Shown: positions 1 through 10,055 of the stretch, in pieces
Position numbering within the stretch: position 1 is the first letter of the stretch
Layout: the number at the start of each line of letters is the position of its first letter
NCBI GenBank assembly: GCA_033032175.1
Contig: CM065322.1
Span: 2,666,001-2,730,000 of the forward strand
Length of the DNA: 64,000 bases
Reading direction: 5' to 3'
Source: Saturnia japonica
Lineage: Eukaryota; Arthropoda; Insecta; Lepidoptera; Saturniidae
Notes under the pieces: model-generated
Database searches by the model: none
Told to the model about the DNA's origin: nothing
Seen by the model: only the letters and a program-made list of their open reading frames with translations
Program-made: the position numbers and the translations under genes

Positions 1-95
1 GATTTGCTATCTCTTTTGTTTCAACATACTGCTAACAAAAATTTTTGCGTGTTCAAATAATTGCTTTTAGTGAGAGTTTATCGCGTCTATTTATG
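1..95 (+). repeat. Fragment of an interspersed repeat shared with 29036-29125
   Basis: Both places share the string ATCTCTTTTGTTTCAACAT and a similar following stretch (CTGNTAACAAAA, then TTCAAAT and TTGCTTT). This copy is cut by the window edge. I cannot assign it to a class. Confidence 0.5.
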
Positions 96-115
96 AAACG
101 GATCTGTTGTCAAAC

Positions 116-690
116 GGAGACGTTTACCACCTTACAACAGCGATGTTTTTACGATGACTTTAAAATTAAAAATTAAGTATAAACAATAATAAACTATATT
201 ACTACCGCGTTTAAAATCGTATCGATTTTATCTCGAATTATTAGCGTGAAGATTAGCGTTTTAAAAATATAAATAGCATATAACATCTGCTTCAGTTATT
301 AACGAGACTACGGTATAGTTATTAAAATATTTTACAACGTTCACGACCGTTAATCGACGAATATGTCATAGGCGTTAAAAAGATTTTACGCCCGTTTTAA
401 CCTATCAACGCTTCTTTTTTTCTTTTTGTTATTTTAAACGTGTATTATTTAAACATTAGTACCGACCAGATGCGTCGAGTCCAAAAATTTTTATGACACA
501 AACGGGACTCGAACACGTGCCTCGGTGCGCGTGCGTTATATTCAATGTAAATAAATATAGCATTAAAGTTGGCTCGTCGCTGATTGTGTAAACACACCCT
601 TAGTTAGGGTTCTTTTGGGTTCTGTGGGACTATAAAATAACAAAACCGTTAACACTTCAAACCAGAATATATCTCACAACTATGTATACT
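116..690. other. No gene seen; weak tRNA-like scrap near 500-520
   Basis: AT-rich sequence without a coding signal. At about 503-517 the minus strand reads like the B box of a tRNA-derived SINE (GTTCGAGTCCC), next to a short GC-rich patch with CGTGCG. No A box accompanies it, so it is at most a SINE scrap. Confidence 0.4.
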
Positions 691-918
691 TCTTACAGGT
701 ATTATTTCTTACTTGGTTTTCAAAAAACTAAAAAGTTTCTTAAATATAGATAATAACCCTTATTCTTATTTAACCAACTTATAATCCGTTCGACAATAAA
801 ACTTTGTTGACATAATTCTTGAACTTAGGAAGTTTATTGTAGAAATATCACAATTACCTAAAAATCTTTTATTTGTCTTACTAAACCTAAAAGATAGAAT
901 GAATATTTTATAATAAAT
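690..918 (-). mobile_element. Decayed LINE 3' remnant
   Basis: Reading the minus strand gives YFYNKLPKFKNYV in one frame, close to the FYNQIP...ITDLPDNK block of the LINE at 3235-3815. The DNA also matches the LINE at 25600-26205 around CACNATTACCTAAAAA. The reading frame is broken and short, so this is an old fragment. Boundaries are approximate. Confidence 0.45.
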
Positions 919-1217
919 AACGATCGCCCTAAGGTCGAAATTGGACCAGCAACTTTTTGATCATAGACTATTTTCTGTTTGACATTTGTAGTGTTCATGA
1001 ACCTAAACAATGAGTAGGTACAATGGCACTGGTCTGGTTAGGATTCGCAGTATTAATTTATTTTATTTAATATATTAGTAATAGATATTATAGACAAATT
1101 TCAGCTTTCTGCACTCCTTCTCCATATAAACTTTAAACATGCCAAATCTCAGTCTTCCGTGTACGCAATACGCTAAAGGGGTAGAAAGCTTTTGCTTCAC
1201 GTATTAATATAATGATT
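919..1217 (-). repeat. Unclassified ~350-base interspersed repeat (family A), copy 1
   Basis: One of five copies in the window (others at 6951-7300, 12614-12973, 16529-16880 and 27889-28257). Oriented forward, the family starts near TCATTATATTAATACGTGAAG, carries CGTATTGCGTGCACGGAAG and an ACTNATATATTA segment, and ends in GGGCGACCGCTAGT. It has no open frame, no tRNA-like boxes and no obvious terminal inverted repeats. This copy lacks part of the middle. Confidence 0.7.
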
Positions 1218-1688
1218 ATTTCTATTAGGTACAGAAATTATGCCTGTCGATTTACAAGTTTAAAATTATCAATTTATTTTCATACAGACGTTAATTTTAA
1301 TTATGTAATGAACCCTTTTAAGATGTCGCGGTGTAGTTACTGTATTATTATTTTTTTACGAAAACAACACTGTGTGAGGTGCACTTTGATGTTCATTTTG
1401 TTTGTTTTTTGTAAAAAAAACAACATAAGGTGAGGTTCTTTTACTAAACACATGAAAGCAAAACCAGATAATAATAAACTGAAGAAAATAAGCTACTAAT
1501 GGCATACCTATACAATGTTACACTGTAGCAAGCAAGGTTAGATTTATTGCTTTTCAAAATTTTACAGTGAAGTATTGCAATACCGGATCCACACGCTTTT
1601 GCTTGCTGGAAACTTGAAACCTCTACAAAAGTTTATGCCCGATCCATACGCTTGCCAAACCTCGGCAAACATTAATAAGTGCGTGCCG
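1218..1688. other. No feature seen
   Basis: AT-rich spacer between a family A copy and a MITE. A short open frame at 1212-1433 has low-complexity composition and no recognisable domain. Confidence 0.5.
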
Positions 1689-1690
1689 TA

Positions 1691-2213
1691 AGGGGCGGTT
1701 CAAGTATTACATAACGCAATTTGGAGGAGAGGGGGTCTTGTAAAACGTTACGATGCGTTAAAAGGGCGGGAGGGAGGTTCAAACAGCGCGTTACGTAACA
1801 TTGTTTTTTTTTTTAATTAAATAAAAAACTAGGCAATTAAATTTTCCCAAGATCGCAACCTTTTTCGTTTATGTTTTACGGGGAATCTCTCGATTTTATT
1901 TTACGTCATTTTTATTTAGTTGTCCCAAGTTGGTAACCCGTTTCGATTGTTTTACGGGGAATCCCTCGACTGTATTGGTAATCAGTTTTGTTAAAGTGAG
2001 TTCATACTCTGCAATGTCCTCAAAACAGGGAGATTTGCATCATCAGCTGTTTTTGGCTTAAAAAACCCATATGCTGAGTTGCTGACTTGGTTTTTACCTA
2101 CCGTTTAAGGAGGGGGAGGGGGTACCTACAGAAAAATGTTACGGCACGTTACATGGAGGAGTGGAATGGTTAAATATCTTTAAAATTGTGTTACGTAATA
2201 CTTGAACGCCCCC
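1691..2213. mobile_element. MITE with ~30-base terminal inverted repeats and TA flanks
   Basis: The left end (GGGGCGGTTCAAGTATTAC, then ATAACGCAATTT) and the reverse complement of the right end (GGGGGCGTTCAAGTATTAC, then GTAACACAATTT) match over about 32 bases with a few differences. TA stands on both sides (1689-1690 and 2214-2215), which fits a Tc1/mariner-type target duplication. Inside is a direct repeat of 29 bases (TGTTTTACGGGGAATC..., at 1872-1900 and 1948-1976). There is no transposase frame, so the element is non-autonomous. Confidence 0.75.
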
Positions 2214-2344
2214 TACGCGTCGCAGGCGCAAATGCGACAAATGTCTGTAGTATCGTCTCTCGTTTTCTTGTTTCCAGTCTGATCCGCTCTGTTGGTTAAT
2301 CGCGCTTGTGTCGCCAGTGCTTCCTGGCCGCGCACGGAGGCAAT

Positions 2345-2455
2345 GTTGCCAATGCTACGGCAATTACTATGTTCTACGGCTTTTAGGTAAAAAAAATCAC
2401 AAAATCCACGGCTTACGGCTGCAGCACTGAGGCCGTAGCAAATTCTACGGCTTTT
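2345..2455. repeat. Cluster of CTACGGC / GCCGTAG heptamers with a hairpin
   Basis: The heptamer CTACGGC, or a one-base variant, occurs several times in about 100 bases. At 2432-2451 an inverted pair (GCCGTAG, six-base loop, CTACGGC) makes a perfect 7-base stem. The block sits in a GC-rich patch just right of the MITE. Origin unknown; it could be the end of another repeat. Confidence 0.5.
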
Positions 2456-2607
2456 TGCAAATCCTACGTTAATTAATTTATCGACAAATATATCAATGAT
2501 CCGTAACATAATATTTACTCAAGTATATACATTTTTGTTAGTTTAGTTTAAGACGATTTTATTCGACTGTTATATATAATCCATGGATGAAAGTTTTTTT
2601 TATGTTT

Positions 2608-2760
2608 GGCGGGATCTTGAAGTGACATGTTGTGGTTTTTGACCATATATTATGTAATATTGGTGGAGTTTTGCGTGATATACTTTGGTTTTTGTGCATA
2701 AGTGGAGTGGATTATAAATGTAGGCTGAAAGCATTCATTCTGAGATCCCAAAAAAACTCC
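2608..2760 (+). repeat. Unclassified interspersed repeat (family D), copy 1
   Basis: It shares GGGATCTTGAAGTGA and GCGTGATATA with 12508-12613, and the part from GCGTGATATA onward with 29310-29460. It has no coding potential. At 12.6 kb the family is interrupted by a family A copy. Confidence 0.5.
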
Positions 2761-2770
2761 CTGGAAAGTT

Positions 2771-3234
2771 CTGACAATGGAGCCATCATCTTAATGCTCT
2801 ACTAAAGTCATTATAAGACAGGATACTTTATTAACTTGATAATGGCAGTAACAGTCTCGAGGACTAGTTGCCTAGTTACAAAGAAGAAGAAAGTGATTTT
2901 TTTTTTTGAGCAATGAGACGGCCGACCTTTGTTTTATTTCCCTATAAACACAGCTTTTTTACTTAACGTACACGGCCGCCTAAAAAATTTGCATTAGCAA
3001 CACTGCACTGGGGGCACCCCTACTACGGCCAAATAGCGTCACATTGCCACGCTGATTGGATGTGTCGCTAATTGTTGTCTTATATTCATATTCGCATTTG
3101 CACAAGACAACGCGTGAGAGTGAATAAACTCGTTTTATAGATTGCGCGGGCTATCAGCAAACTTTTAAGCAGCGCTTACTTAACGCGCTGGTCGTAAGGG
3201 GCACTATAAAATCAACCTTACAGATACAAACGTG
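2771..3234. other. No feature seen
   Basis: Mixed-composition spacer with two short GC-rich patches (around 2920-3010). No frame, repeat match or RNA signal was recognised. Confidence 0.4.
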
Positions 3235-3815
3235 ACTTTATCTTTAATCTTTGTTCAATTTAGGCCCTAAGAAGGCACTTATGAACGTCAAAACACTACT
3301 GCCGGTTCGGAAAATATCCCAGAGATTGAGAAGAACCGGTGAGAAACTCGATCGGGTTTTTTTTTTTTTTCAACTGTACAAGTGTTAATATAACAGGTAC
3401 AATAATAATAATTTAGTGGATGCACAGAGTGGGAATCACTTCCAGACATCACTATCATTCACATAATGATCCACCCTATAATAACCTTTTGACGTGGTCC
3501 TTCAACTTGTTGTCCGGCAAATCAGTAATGTGCTTCGGAATCTGATTATAGAACCTAACACTATTAGTCTTACAAGTCTAAAACACGGTACGCCTAATTT
3601 ATCATATCTAGTATTAACATTGTGCTGATATTTGACAAAATCAAGCTTGACTAAGTTTTTACGAATATACATCAAGTTATCAAGGAAATATTGGGAGGGA
3701 AAAGTTAATATACCATACTCGACGATAGGACGTTTTATGGCGTTACTTGCCACCGATTGAAGCTATTTGATACACAAATCAAACAGCTTGCGGCAAGAGT
3801 TTAAGCTGCGTCTAC
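3235..3815 (-). mobile_element. 3' end of a non-LTR retrotransposon (LINE), truncated
   Basis: The minus strand carries the C-terminal part of a reverse-transcriptase polyprotein followed by a 3' untranslated tail that includes AGTTTCTCACCGG. A second copy of the same element lies at 25600-26205, and both protein end and tail match. Only the 3' end is present, as expected for incomplete reverse transcription. Confidence 0.75.
3436..3808 (-). pseudogene. Broken LINE ORF2 C-terminus
   Basis: In order, the minus strand encodes SCRKLF, then ILTFPSQYFLDNLMYIRKN, then HNVNTRYDKLGVP in one frame. After a frameshift it reads VRFYNQIPKHITDLPDNK, and after a second shift YYRVDHYVNDSDVWK and a TGA stop. 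This order matches the sister copy near 25.8-26.1 kb, where the last two blocks are joined in one frame, so the shifts here are decay. The fragment lies downstream of the polymerase active site. LINE clade is not certain (CR1/Jockey group likely). It is not functional. Confidence 0.75.
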
Positions 3816-3867
3816 ACGTCTGTATGTAGTTAGTATCGCTTGTGCGAAGTAAATAATCGATCAATAA

Positions 3868-4134
3868 CCAAAAAAAAAAACTACTAAGGTTCCTGTGAAT
3901 TTAAGACCTGACTCCACTATTGCTGTTAATTCGTTTGTTACTCAGCAGGGAGGACCACGCGCAAGTAAGGTTAGGTTAGATGTTAATGGGCACACTTTAT
4001 ACTTTTTTATAAATGGTGATATACCTACATTAACAAATTACTTTAAGTTGAAGTTAAAGTGTGCTCTCACACAAGTAACCTTTATGCCTTTACGGGAGAA
4101 ATCAAATGCCAGTGCTATTGATATTGGCACATAA
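3868..4134 (+). other. Unassigned short ORF, possible FLYWCH-like remnant
   Basis: The open frame runs 89 codons from just after a TAA, through an A-run that reads as lysines, to a TAA stop. No ATG opens it, and the first start-like codon is GTG. The middle reads VRLDVNGHTLYFF, then TNYFKLKLKCALTQVT. The spacing loosely resembles a FLYWCH zinc finger (conserved NGH/DGY, a tyrosine-tryptophan-cysteine block, then a second cysteine), but the tryptophan and one cysteine would be missing. It sits just past the LINE remnant at 3235-3815, so it may be a mobile-element or pseudogene scrap. Function unknown and coding status doubtful. Confidence 0.25.
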
Positions 4135-4397
4135 CCGCCGTCTCTAACGTGATATGCCAACGATTTCATAATTTCAGTGCCCAAGATACTTATTAACATC
4201 CTGTATTATTTTTGGAAACGCTTGAAAACTTCTTTAGCATCGGTGCGATTTGAAAATCGATGAAAACGAAAAAGCTTAAGCGACAGTAAAAAGACACAGA
4301 CACATGAATTCATAAGATTTAATGTGGGAGAAAATGAGATTGAAAAGTTTTAGGCAATGGTAAAATGGTACAAAAGAGGTTTGTTGCCATGCATGAA

Positions 4398-4617
4398 TGA
4401 ATTTTATTACCTCACCAAAAAGACATGAAACAAAAATTCTTTAAACAACACTTATGACATTCTGTTACTGATTGATATTGTGTTAGGTTACCATAGATAT
4501 TTCAAATTGAATTTTATTACCTCACCAAAAAGGCACGAAACAAACACTTTTTAGACAACACTTATGACTTTCTGTTACTGATTGGTATTGTGTTAGATTA
4601 CCATGGATATTTCAAAT
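4398..4617. repeat. Tandem duplication of a 110-base unit (two copies)
   Basis: Units 4398-4507 and 4508-4617 are exactly the same length and abut. Both start TGAATTTTATTACCTCACC and end ATATTTCAAAT. They differ by roughly ten substitutions and have no length change, so the duplication is old but indel-free. No protein is encoded and no further copies were seen. Confidence 0.9.
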
Positions 4618-4804
4618 GTGCATTAATTGAAATTAATATTGTGAATAATGATTATGAGTACTTGGATGCACATTTTCATAAACTTTAAATTAGTGTGTAT
4701 TTATTAATTTTCTGGAAAAAAAAACATAGATGTGAAGTTTCACTTCTACCACGTGTGAATTGCACACAATTTTTTTATTTATGTTACAAAACTAGATAAG
4801 GTCA

Positions 4805-5010
4805 CGTACTAACTTCCTGATGTGACGCGGCTACCGTAGCATATTTGTATAACACTATAGGTATACTAGTGCGTTGCCGACCTAGACCCCCCTTCTCCAA
4901 GGAGCTTTAGAAACCCTACTCATCGCAGGAACACAACACAAGGTTATTTGGCTGCTATCTTCTATGGTATTTCCACCAGTCGGGCTGCCCCAAGTACATA
5001 GAAATTTATA
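4805..5010 (+). repeat. Interspersed repeat of the GCGTTGCCGACC family, degenerate copy
   Basis: It contains GCGGCTACCGTAGCATA, GTGCGTTGCCGACCT, CCCCCCTTCTCCAAGGAG and GTCGGGCTGCCCC. The same string of landmarks recurs at 44395-44465 plus 45137-45300, and in part at 28795-28905. From memory this is common in lepidopteran genomes; I cannot name its class. Confidence 0.6.
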
Positions 5011-5123
5011 AAGATTTTTGTATGTGTCAAACTTATCTTTATACCGAAGGCTACCTTCAGTTTTTACCTAAAAATAATGCACACGTATTTGATTTAGTTC
5101 ATTTTTCCATCTTTATACGTTAC

Positions 5124-5378
5124 TAGCTGTGTCCTACGGTTTCACCCGTGATAATTTTATACGACAAACATCGCCAACGCATCCGTGTAGACAATTTTTT
5201 ATACTTTGTGTAAAACTATCAACATTTTTGTGAAAAATAATTGGTCGTTCATTTTATACTAAAGCTTAATGTTACTCGCTGATAATGTAACTTTATATTG
5301 GTAGAAAAATTTATAAAATCGGTCGAGTAGATTTTGAGTTTGTCCATTACAAACAAAAAAAAATCAAATCTTTCCTCT
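5124..5378 (+). repeat. CTAGCTGTG-type element, split by a LINE insertion
   Basis: It opens TACTAGCTGTGTCCTACGG, then TTTCACCCGTG, and runs to the A-rich segment before 5378. Its last bases appear again at 6460-6480 (TGATATTGGTATAAATAG), after the inserted Jockey LINE. Related copies are at 31964, 44466 and, reversed, 13215, 27265, 30425, 40770 and 50218. It is non-coding and its class is unknown. Confidence 0.65.
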
Positions 5379-6447
5379 TTTTTTTTTTTTTTTGAACTGA
5401 CTATACTGTTAGCCTTAAGGGCCCTATCCAAAAACAGAGCCGCTGCGGCTTTTACAGCTTCACCGGACTTGGGGGCGAGCGCTTAGGGCACTCAGCCCCG
5501 AAAGTTTGTGACGACCCGCTCGAGGGTGCCAGAGTGGCTTGGGCGGTCGTCGCGAATGCGAAAAGGTCGCGATCTATCTAATTCCCTAATCCTAAGAAAA
5601 TTCGAGCTAACTAACATATACTCATATGCACGTTCCCCTCCTCCTGGGAGGAAGGAGGGAACCATGCGTATGTGTATTTAGTGATCGGAATGGTTTTTCT
5701 ACACTAACTAGCGCAAAAAAAGAAAAAAAAGGTCCCTTACAGAACCTATGTACCTGTGTGGTGTGCACGTGTGTGTGTTCATACTTGTGTAATGTTGTGT
5801 GTGGGTAGCTAAGTGTTGCACGTATAGTGTCACTTGTATCGCGCGGGCGGCTGCTTGACCCAAGGGCTTCACACCGAGGAACGGACCTAGGCTTGGGTTA
5901 CCGCTGGAGAGGGTGGACGTGACGGGTGTACGGGAGCAAAGTTGACCGCCCGTCCTCTGCGGAAAGAACGGTGGTTACGCGGGCGTGGGCGGTGGCACGC
6001 TCTGTTTGGAGAGGCAGTGGAATAGAACTCGTTTGCTGTTTCGATTTGGTCGAGCGGGTCAGTAAAGATGTTACGCGGCCGGCGTTTACTCCGACAGGCA
6101 TTGGGGTCGGGAACATATGAGGCTGCCGCTTTGATTAACGGATTCGCGTGGTTTGACACGGTGTCGAAATATGAGCGAGAAAGGTGTTTGGCATTGGCAT
6201 GTATCGAAGGAAGGTCTATATCTCTATGGAGATCTTCCATACGAACATACCAAGGGGCGCCGGTAAGGCGGTGAAGAAACCTATTCTGGATGACTTGTAA
6301 ACGTTCCCAATTATATTTTGGCATATGTGCGAACACAATGCAGCTATATGTCATAATCGGTCGGATACACATTTTGTAGAGCGTAAGCTTGTCTCGTAGA
6401 CATTTTGCTTGCAGCACATAACAGAGGATGCAATCCGGCGAGGGGCC
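5379..6447 (-). mobile_element. Jockey-like LINE, 5'-truncated, with 12-base target-site duplication
   Basis: On the minus strand this is the C-terminal part of ORF2 (6447-5887), a 3' untranslated region of about 490 bases and a poly-A tail, seen here as a T-run at 5379-5393. The 12 bases AATCTTTCCTCT stand immediately left (5367-5378) and right (6448-6459), a clean target-site duplication. The element landed in a CTAGCTGTG-type repeat. The untranslated part has GT-rich and GGAGGAAGG-like segments. It seeds at least eight other 3'-end fragments in this window. Confidence 0.92.
5887..6447 (-). pseudogene. Jockey-clade ORF2, C-terminal fragment
   Basis: The reading frame is open from the truncation point to a stop at 5887-5889, so there is no native start. 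It encodes about 186 residues of the region just after the polymerase palm and thumb: KLTLYKMCIRPIMTYS, then LQVIQNRFLHRLTG, GAPWYVRMEDLHRD, LPSI, and a basic, proline-rich tail ending in PSPAVTQA. KLxLYKxxIRPxMTY and GAPWYVRNxDLHRD are hallmarks of Jockey-type elements. The frame carries no stop or shift, so the insertion is fairly recent. Catalytic YxDD and endonuclease parts are absent, so this copy is dead. Confidence 0.9.
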
Positions 6448-6484
6448 AATCTTTCCTCTCTGTGATATTGGTATAAATAGATTT

Positions 6485-6690
6485 CACAAGGGCGTTTTTT
6501 GTGGCAACGCCATTTTCTTCATGAAATAATCATTAACACCAACAAAAAGCATTCCTAATGAAAAATATATTCAACGAACATGTACGAGGTGCCATCTGTT
6601 AAACATCTTAATAACTAAACTGACAGCTGTTAGTTTACAATATACTTTAAGCAAAGTATTCGCACGGTTCAGCAAGTCAACAAGTTTTTA
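6485..6690 (+). repeat. Unclassified repeat (family E), copy 1
   Basis: Its landmarks recur in the same order at 26515-26740: GTGGCAACGCCAT, TTCTTCAT, a gap, GCCATCTGTTAA, ACAGCTGTTAG and GTATTCGCACGGTTCAG. It is non-coding. Confidence 0.5.
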
Positions 6691-6950
6691 TAGTAAAATG
6701 TAGATTTTAAGCAGAGATATCAAGTGATCTAGCTAGATTATATTAATCTGTGGCTGTAGCGTTTAAACGATCGTGTTCGTCTGTCAGTAAGTAATTTCAA
6801 ACTCGGTCGCAGGTGTTCAACAATTACTCGATGCCAAACCGAGTCAAGGGCTCACAAACGACAAGTATTATGTTGATTTGAAATTACATTAGCATTATGT
6901 AGTTTGTTATTTTCAATCAACGAATAAAACGTTCTACTAAAATTATAGTA
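6691..6950. other. No feature seen
   Basis: Short spacer between two repeats. Nothing recognisable. Confidence 0.4.
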
Positions 6951-7300
6951 TCATTATATTTACGTGAAGCAAAACTTTGTACCCCTTTTTAAGCGTATTG
7001 CGTGCACTGTGCTGTGTTGCGTAGTGTGAGATTTCGCATAGTTAAAGTTTATATGGAGAAGTAGTGCGGAAAGTTAAAACTTATCTATAATATCTGTTGC
7101 TAATAAATTAATACTACGAATCCTAACCCGACCAGTGCCATTGAACTTAGACCCCCAAAATATTGACATTGTCATTTAATGAAAAGTGACAGCAAGTGAT
7201 ATAATATTCATTGTTTAGGTTCATACTGCAAATGTTAAACAGAAAATAGTCTATGATTAAAAAGTCGCTGGTCGAATTTCAATCATTGGGCGACCACAGG
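6951..7300 (+). repeat. Family A repeat, copy 2
   Basis: About 350 bases, from TCATTATATTTACGTGAAG to GGGCGACCACAGG. It carries the family landmarks GTATTGCGTGCAC, GTTTATATGGAGAAG, TTGAACTTAGACCCCC and AAAAGTCGCTGGTCGAA. Non-coding. Confidence 0.75.
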
Positions 7301-7390
7301 TTTTATTAAAAGAGTGGTCATCAATTACTTACAAAATAATTTCTTTTAACTTCGAATAGTCACGGGTAAAATATGTAAATATATATACAA

Positions 7391-7590
7391 GACATTTTTT
7401 GACAAAAAGGAAACCAACATATTGATTTTGAAGATTTCCTAAGTATATCTTCAGAGTTAAAGGTTCAGTGCCAATTAAATTAAAATGGAACCACCCTTGA
7501 GGTATCCCCTATCAAACAAAAACATAACCATCGAAATCGGTTTATAAACAAAGAAGTTATGCCTGAAGATCCAATTAAAAGTCTGAAAAA
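7391..7590 (-). mobile_element. MITE-like element (family G), reversed
   Basis: The minus strand matches the copies at 9800-10055 and 30646-30852: GGTTCATAAA-like start, TTTTTTGTTNGATAGGGG, AATTGGCACTGAACC and AACTTCGAAGATATAC. This is the familiar lepidopteran GACTTCNAAAAAGGAGGTT type. Non-coding. Confidence 0.6.
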
Positions 7591-8090
7591 ATAATTAATC
7601 GAATGAGTGACATAATTAACTTACTCACGGAACCCTGACGACATTTTCCACGAAACACCCTGATTTCGCCAAAGCCACTTTAGGAATCCCTGTTCTAGAC
7701 AATATTTGCAAATACCCAATTAATATACGAGTTGCAATAATGCACAGGTTTGATGTAATAAACGGTAATCTAAAATACTTTAATTTCTCTCTCTCTCTCT
7801 CATGCTGTTAGTAGTTACAAGTCGGTGTTTTAAATGACTACTTGGCTACTAAGAGACGACAATCCATGTTTATGTTTATACAATAAGATACGCTTCCACG
7901 ATAAGAAAGCAGTTTGAGTACGTCAATAGGTTCAATAAATCTTTATTTTCTTTCTTAGAAGTGTGAAACGTAATACCCTTAAATGGAGACGTGATATTTG
8001 ATTTCAATATCGTCGAATGCAAACAGTAATAAACATAAATTAATCGGTCGTACTAATGATGTCATTTGAACTGCATCAATACGTTGTATT
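7591..8090. other. No gene; short CT microsatellite
   Basis: A TC/CT dinucleotide run of about 15 bases lies at 7786-7801. The rest is AT-rich spacer. Confidence 0.5.
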
Positions 8091-8375
8091 ATTATGAAGC
8101 AATAATGGTTGATTAGATTGTGACGTGAATTCGAATCCATACATAAGTATTAGCTTTCGGTGAAGGAAAACATTTAATATGATGGAAGGGCATTTTGTAT
8201 TGCCCAGTTGGCTAGCTAACACCCTCAAGTTGAAAATCTGTCACCAAGCTACTATAGGTGTGAACCGTCAGCTACACTTGAGAGCCAGTTCCCCCGCTAA
8301 GCTTAGTGTTTTACTATTTTAGCCCGCATCACTACTTAACATCAGATGAGATTGTAACTAAAACGCTAAGCCTAA
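8091..8375 (+). mobile_element. tRNA-like SINE (family C)
   Basis: It matches the consensus visible across this window: head GAAGCAATAATGG, B-box-like GAATTCGAATCC, GCTTTCGGTGAAGGAAAACAT, GGCTAGCTAACACCCTCAAGTTG, and tail CATCAGATGAGATTGT. The A and B boxes are degraded here; they are clearest in the copy at 27592-27872. Confidence 0.7.
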
Positions 8376-8564
8376 GTAAAAAAAAAATCGGACTTCATTT
8401 TTAATAGCGTTCGAGTTTCTTTACTCTTTCTATTTCTTACTCATAATTAAAGTTATTAAGAGGATGCGCGGTCTAAGAAACATTTCAAGAATAGGTAGGT
8501 ATTACTAAAATCTATTGCTGTCGCGCTGTGCTCGAAACCTCACCCAATAGAGCGAGAGTGACAA

Positions 8565-8910
8565 CTGCAGTTTGGACTGAACACCTTAGTAAAGTTCATA
8601 AAATCACAGTTTCGTATTCCCCTGTTTCCTCTTTGAAAACTAAACCGATTTTAATAATTTTTTTTCTACATAAAAGTCGTCAAGTTTGTTTGCTGGACGT
8701 CTGAACAAGACGGTAAAAAGGGCAAATTTCGTCATTTTAAAAGACCCCTAGTTATCATAATAATTCATTTATGAAAAAAATCAAAACATAGGGTCATGGT
8801 AGTGGTAGATATAGATTTTACAGTATAAAATTATTTGCTCTAGTACCATTGTTCAGGGAAGAAACATGGGAATACGTTTGTATGGGCAAAACACTGCCCG
8901 CGATTCCTCT
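8565..8910. mobile_element. MITE-like element (family F) with internal inverted arms, copy 1
   Basis: Arms GTATTCCCCTGTTTCCTC (8614-8631) and GGAAGAAACATGGGAATAC (8857-8875) are near-perfect inverted repeats. Similarity to the copy at 41985-42312 continues outside the arms on both sides (GGACTGA...CCTTAGTAAA on the left; ATGGGCAAA...CACTGCCCG on the right), so the arms are subterminal. No open frame. Confidence 0.65.
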
Positions 8911-9799
8911 TAATTTGTGTTGTTGTTAACTTTTTTGATAGATTTTTTAAAACATTAAAATTTATATTGGAGGAGATTCATGTCTGAATTATATGAATCA
9001 ACCATAACTGGTTTTCAGTACTAGGTAAAATTTTATTGATAAAAATGATTTAATCGTTTTCTTTTATTTATATTTAATTTATAACACGGTAAGTAATATG
9101 CAATTATAGGATACTATTTATACTTCATAACTAAATAATATACACCTCCAGACTATCTTTTTAAGGTATTCCTTTTTTGTACATTTAATTTATATCTTTA
9201 ACATGGTGTTACATTATTTTCACGATATCAAATTACGAAAGATGTTATCTATAATAAAACATACACTACACAACAAGCCCGGTGTTGCTCTCCGTTAATT
9301 ACCGACAAATTGAACCTTTTACTCTGCGCTTTAGATCGTCTACGGCGCAATTTACAGAAAGTTGGCGATTAAATAAATAAAAATCATTTAAGCATGTAAG
9401 TTTTGGATTATTTTTTTAATACTATAGTTTCAATACAATACCATCTGATATAACAAACTGAATTAATAACAAGGAAACAAAAAACCCGTCTGCAACAAAA
9501 AACCACTTGACCAAAATTGTTTTTAATGTAATTTTGGTCTTTATTTGATTACTAGACGTCACATACTTAAATATAATATAACTTATATCACTCCCAAAGT
9601 TATGGCGAATCGACACCTCGTATGCTAGAATCCACCAAGCCATTTAGGCTACAGAGCGTACAAAAGAAATAGACAACATAAGCGAGAAAAACATAGGCCT
9701 CCTTTTAGCCATTCGGGTAAAAAAATTGCTATACTTATAACATTATGGTTCGATATTGGTAAACAAGACGCTTTAAACCAAGAAGTGATGTTTTTTTTA
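8911..9799. other. No feature seen
   Basis: AT-rich spacer. The short frame at 9422-9643 on the minus strand has no recognisable domain. Confidence 0.5.
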
Positions 9800-10055
9800 C
9801 CGACTTCATAAACAAAGTACGGGAGGTTACTAAATTCGAAAGTATTTTTTTTTTGTATGTTCGGCCATAACTTCTTTTTTTATCTTCCGATTTGGATGAT
9901 TCTTTTTTTGTTGAATAGGGGATACCTTAAGGGTAGCTTTATTTTAATTTCATTGGCATTAAATCTTCAACTTCGAAGATATACAAAGAAACTCATCAAA
10001 TCACTGAAGTTATTTTCTTTTTTGTTACAAATTGTCGTACAAATTTTTTTGGTCG
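9800..10055 (+). mobile_element. MITE-like element (family G)
   Basis: Starts CGACTTCATAAACAAAG and continues GGGAGGTTACTAAATTCGAA, TTTGGATGATTCTTTTTTTG and AACTTCGAAGATATACAAAG, the same order as at 30646-30852. An open frame crosses it but is a by-product of low-complexity T-rich sequence. Confidence 0.65.

Noticed and set aside
4398..4617. Possible CRISPR-like array
   Set aside because: Only two long, directly abutting units without spacers, in a eukaryotic context. It is a plain tandem duplication.
5626..5808. Open frames on the plus strand over the Jockey 3' region
   Set aside because: They are shadows of the untranslated end of a minus-strand LINE and recur only where that repeat recurs (for example 37518-37736).
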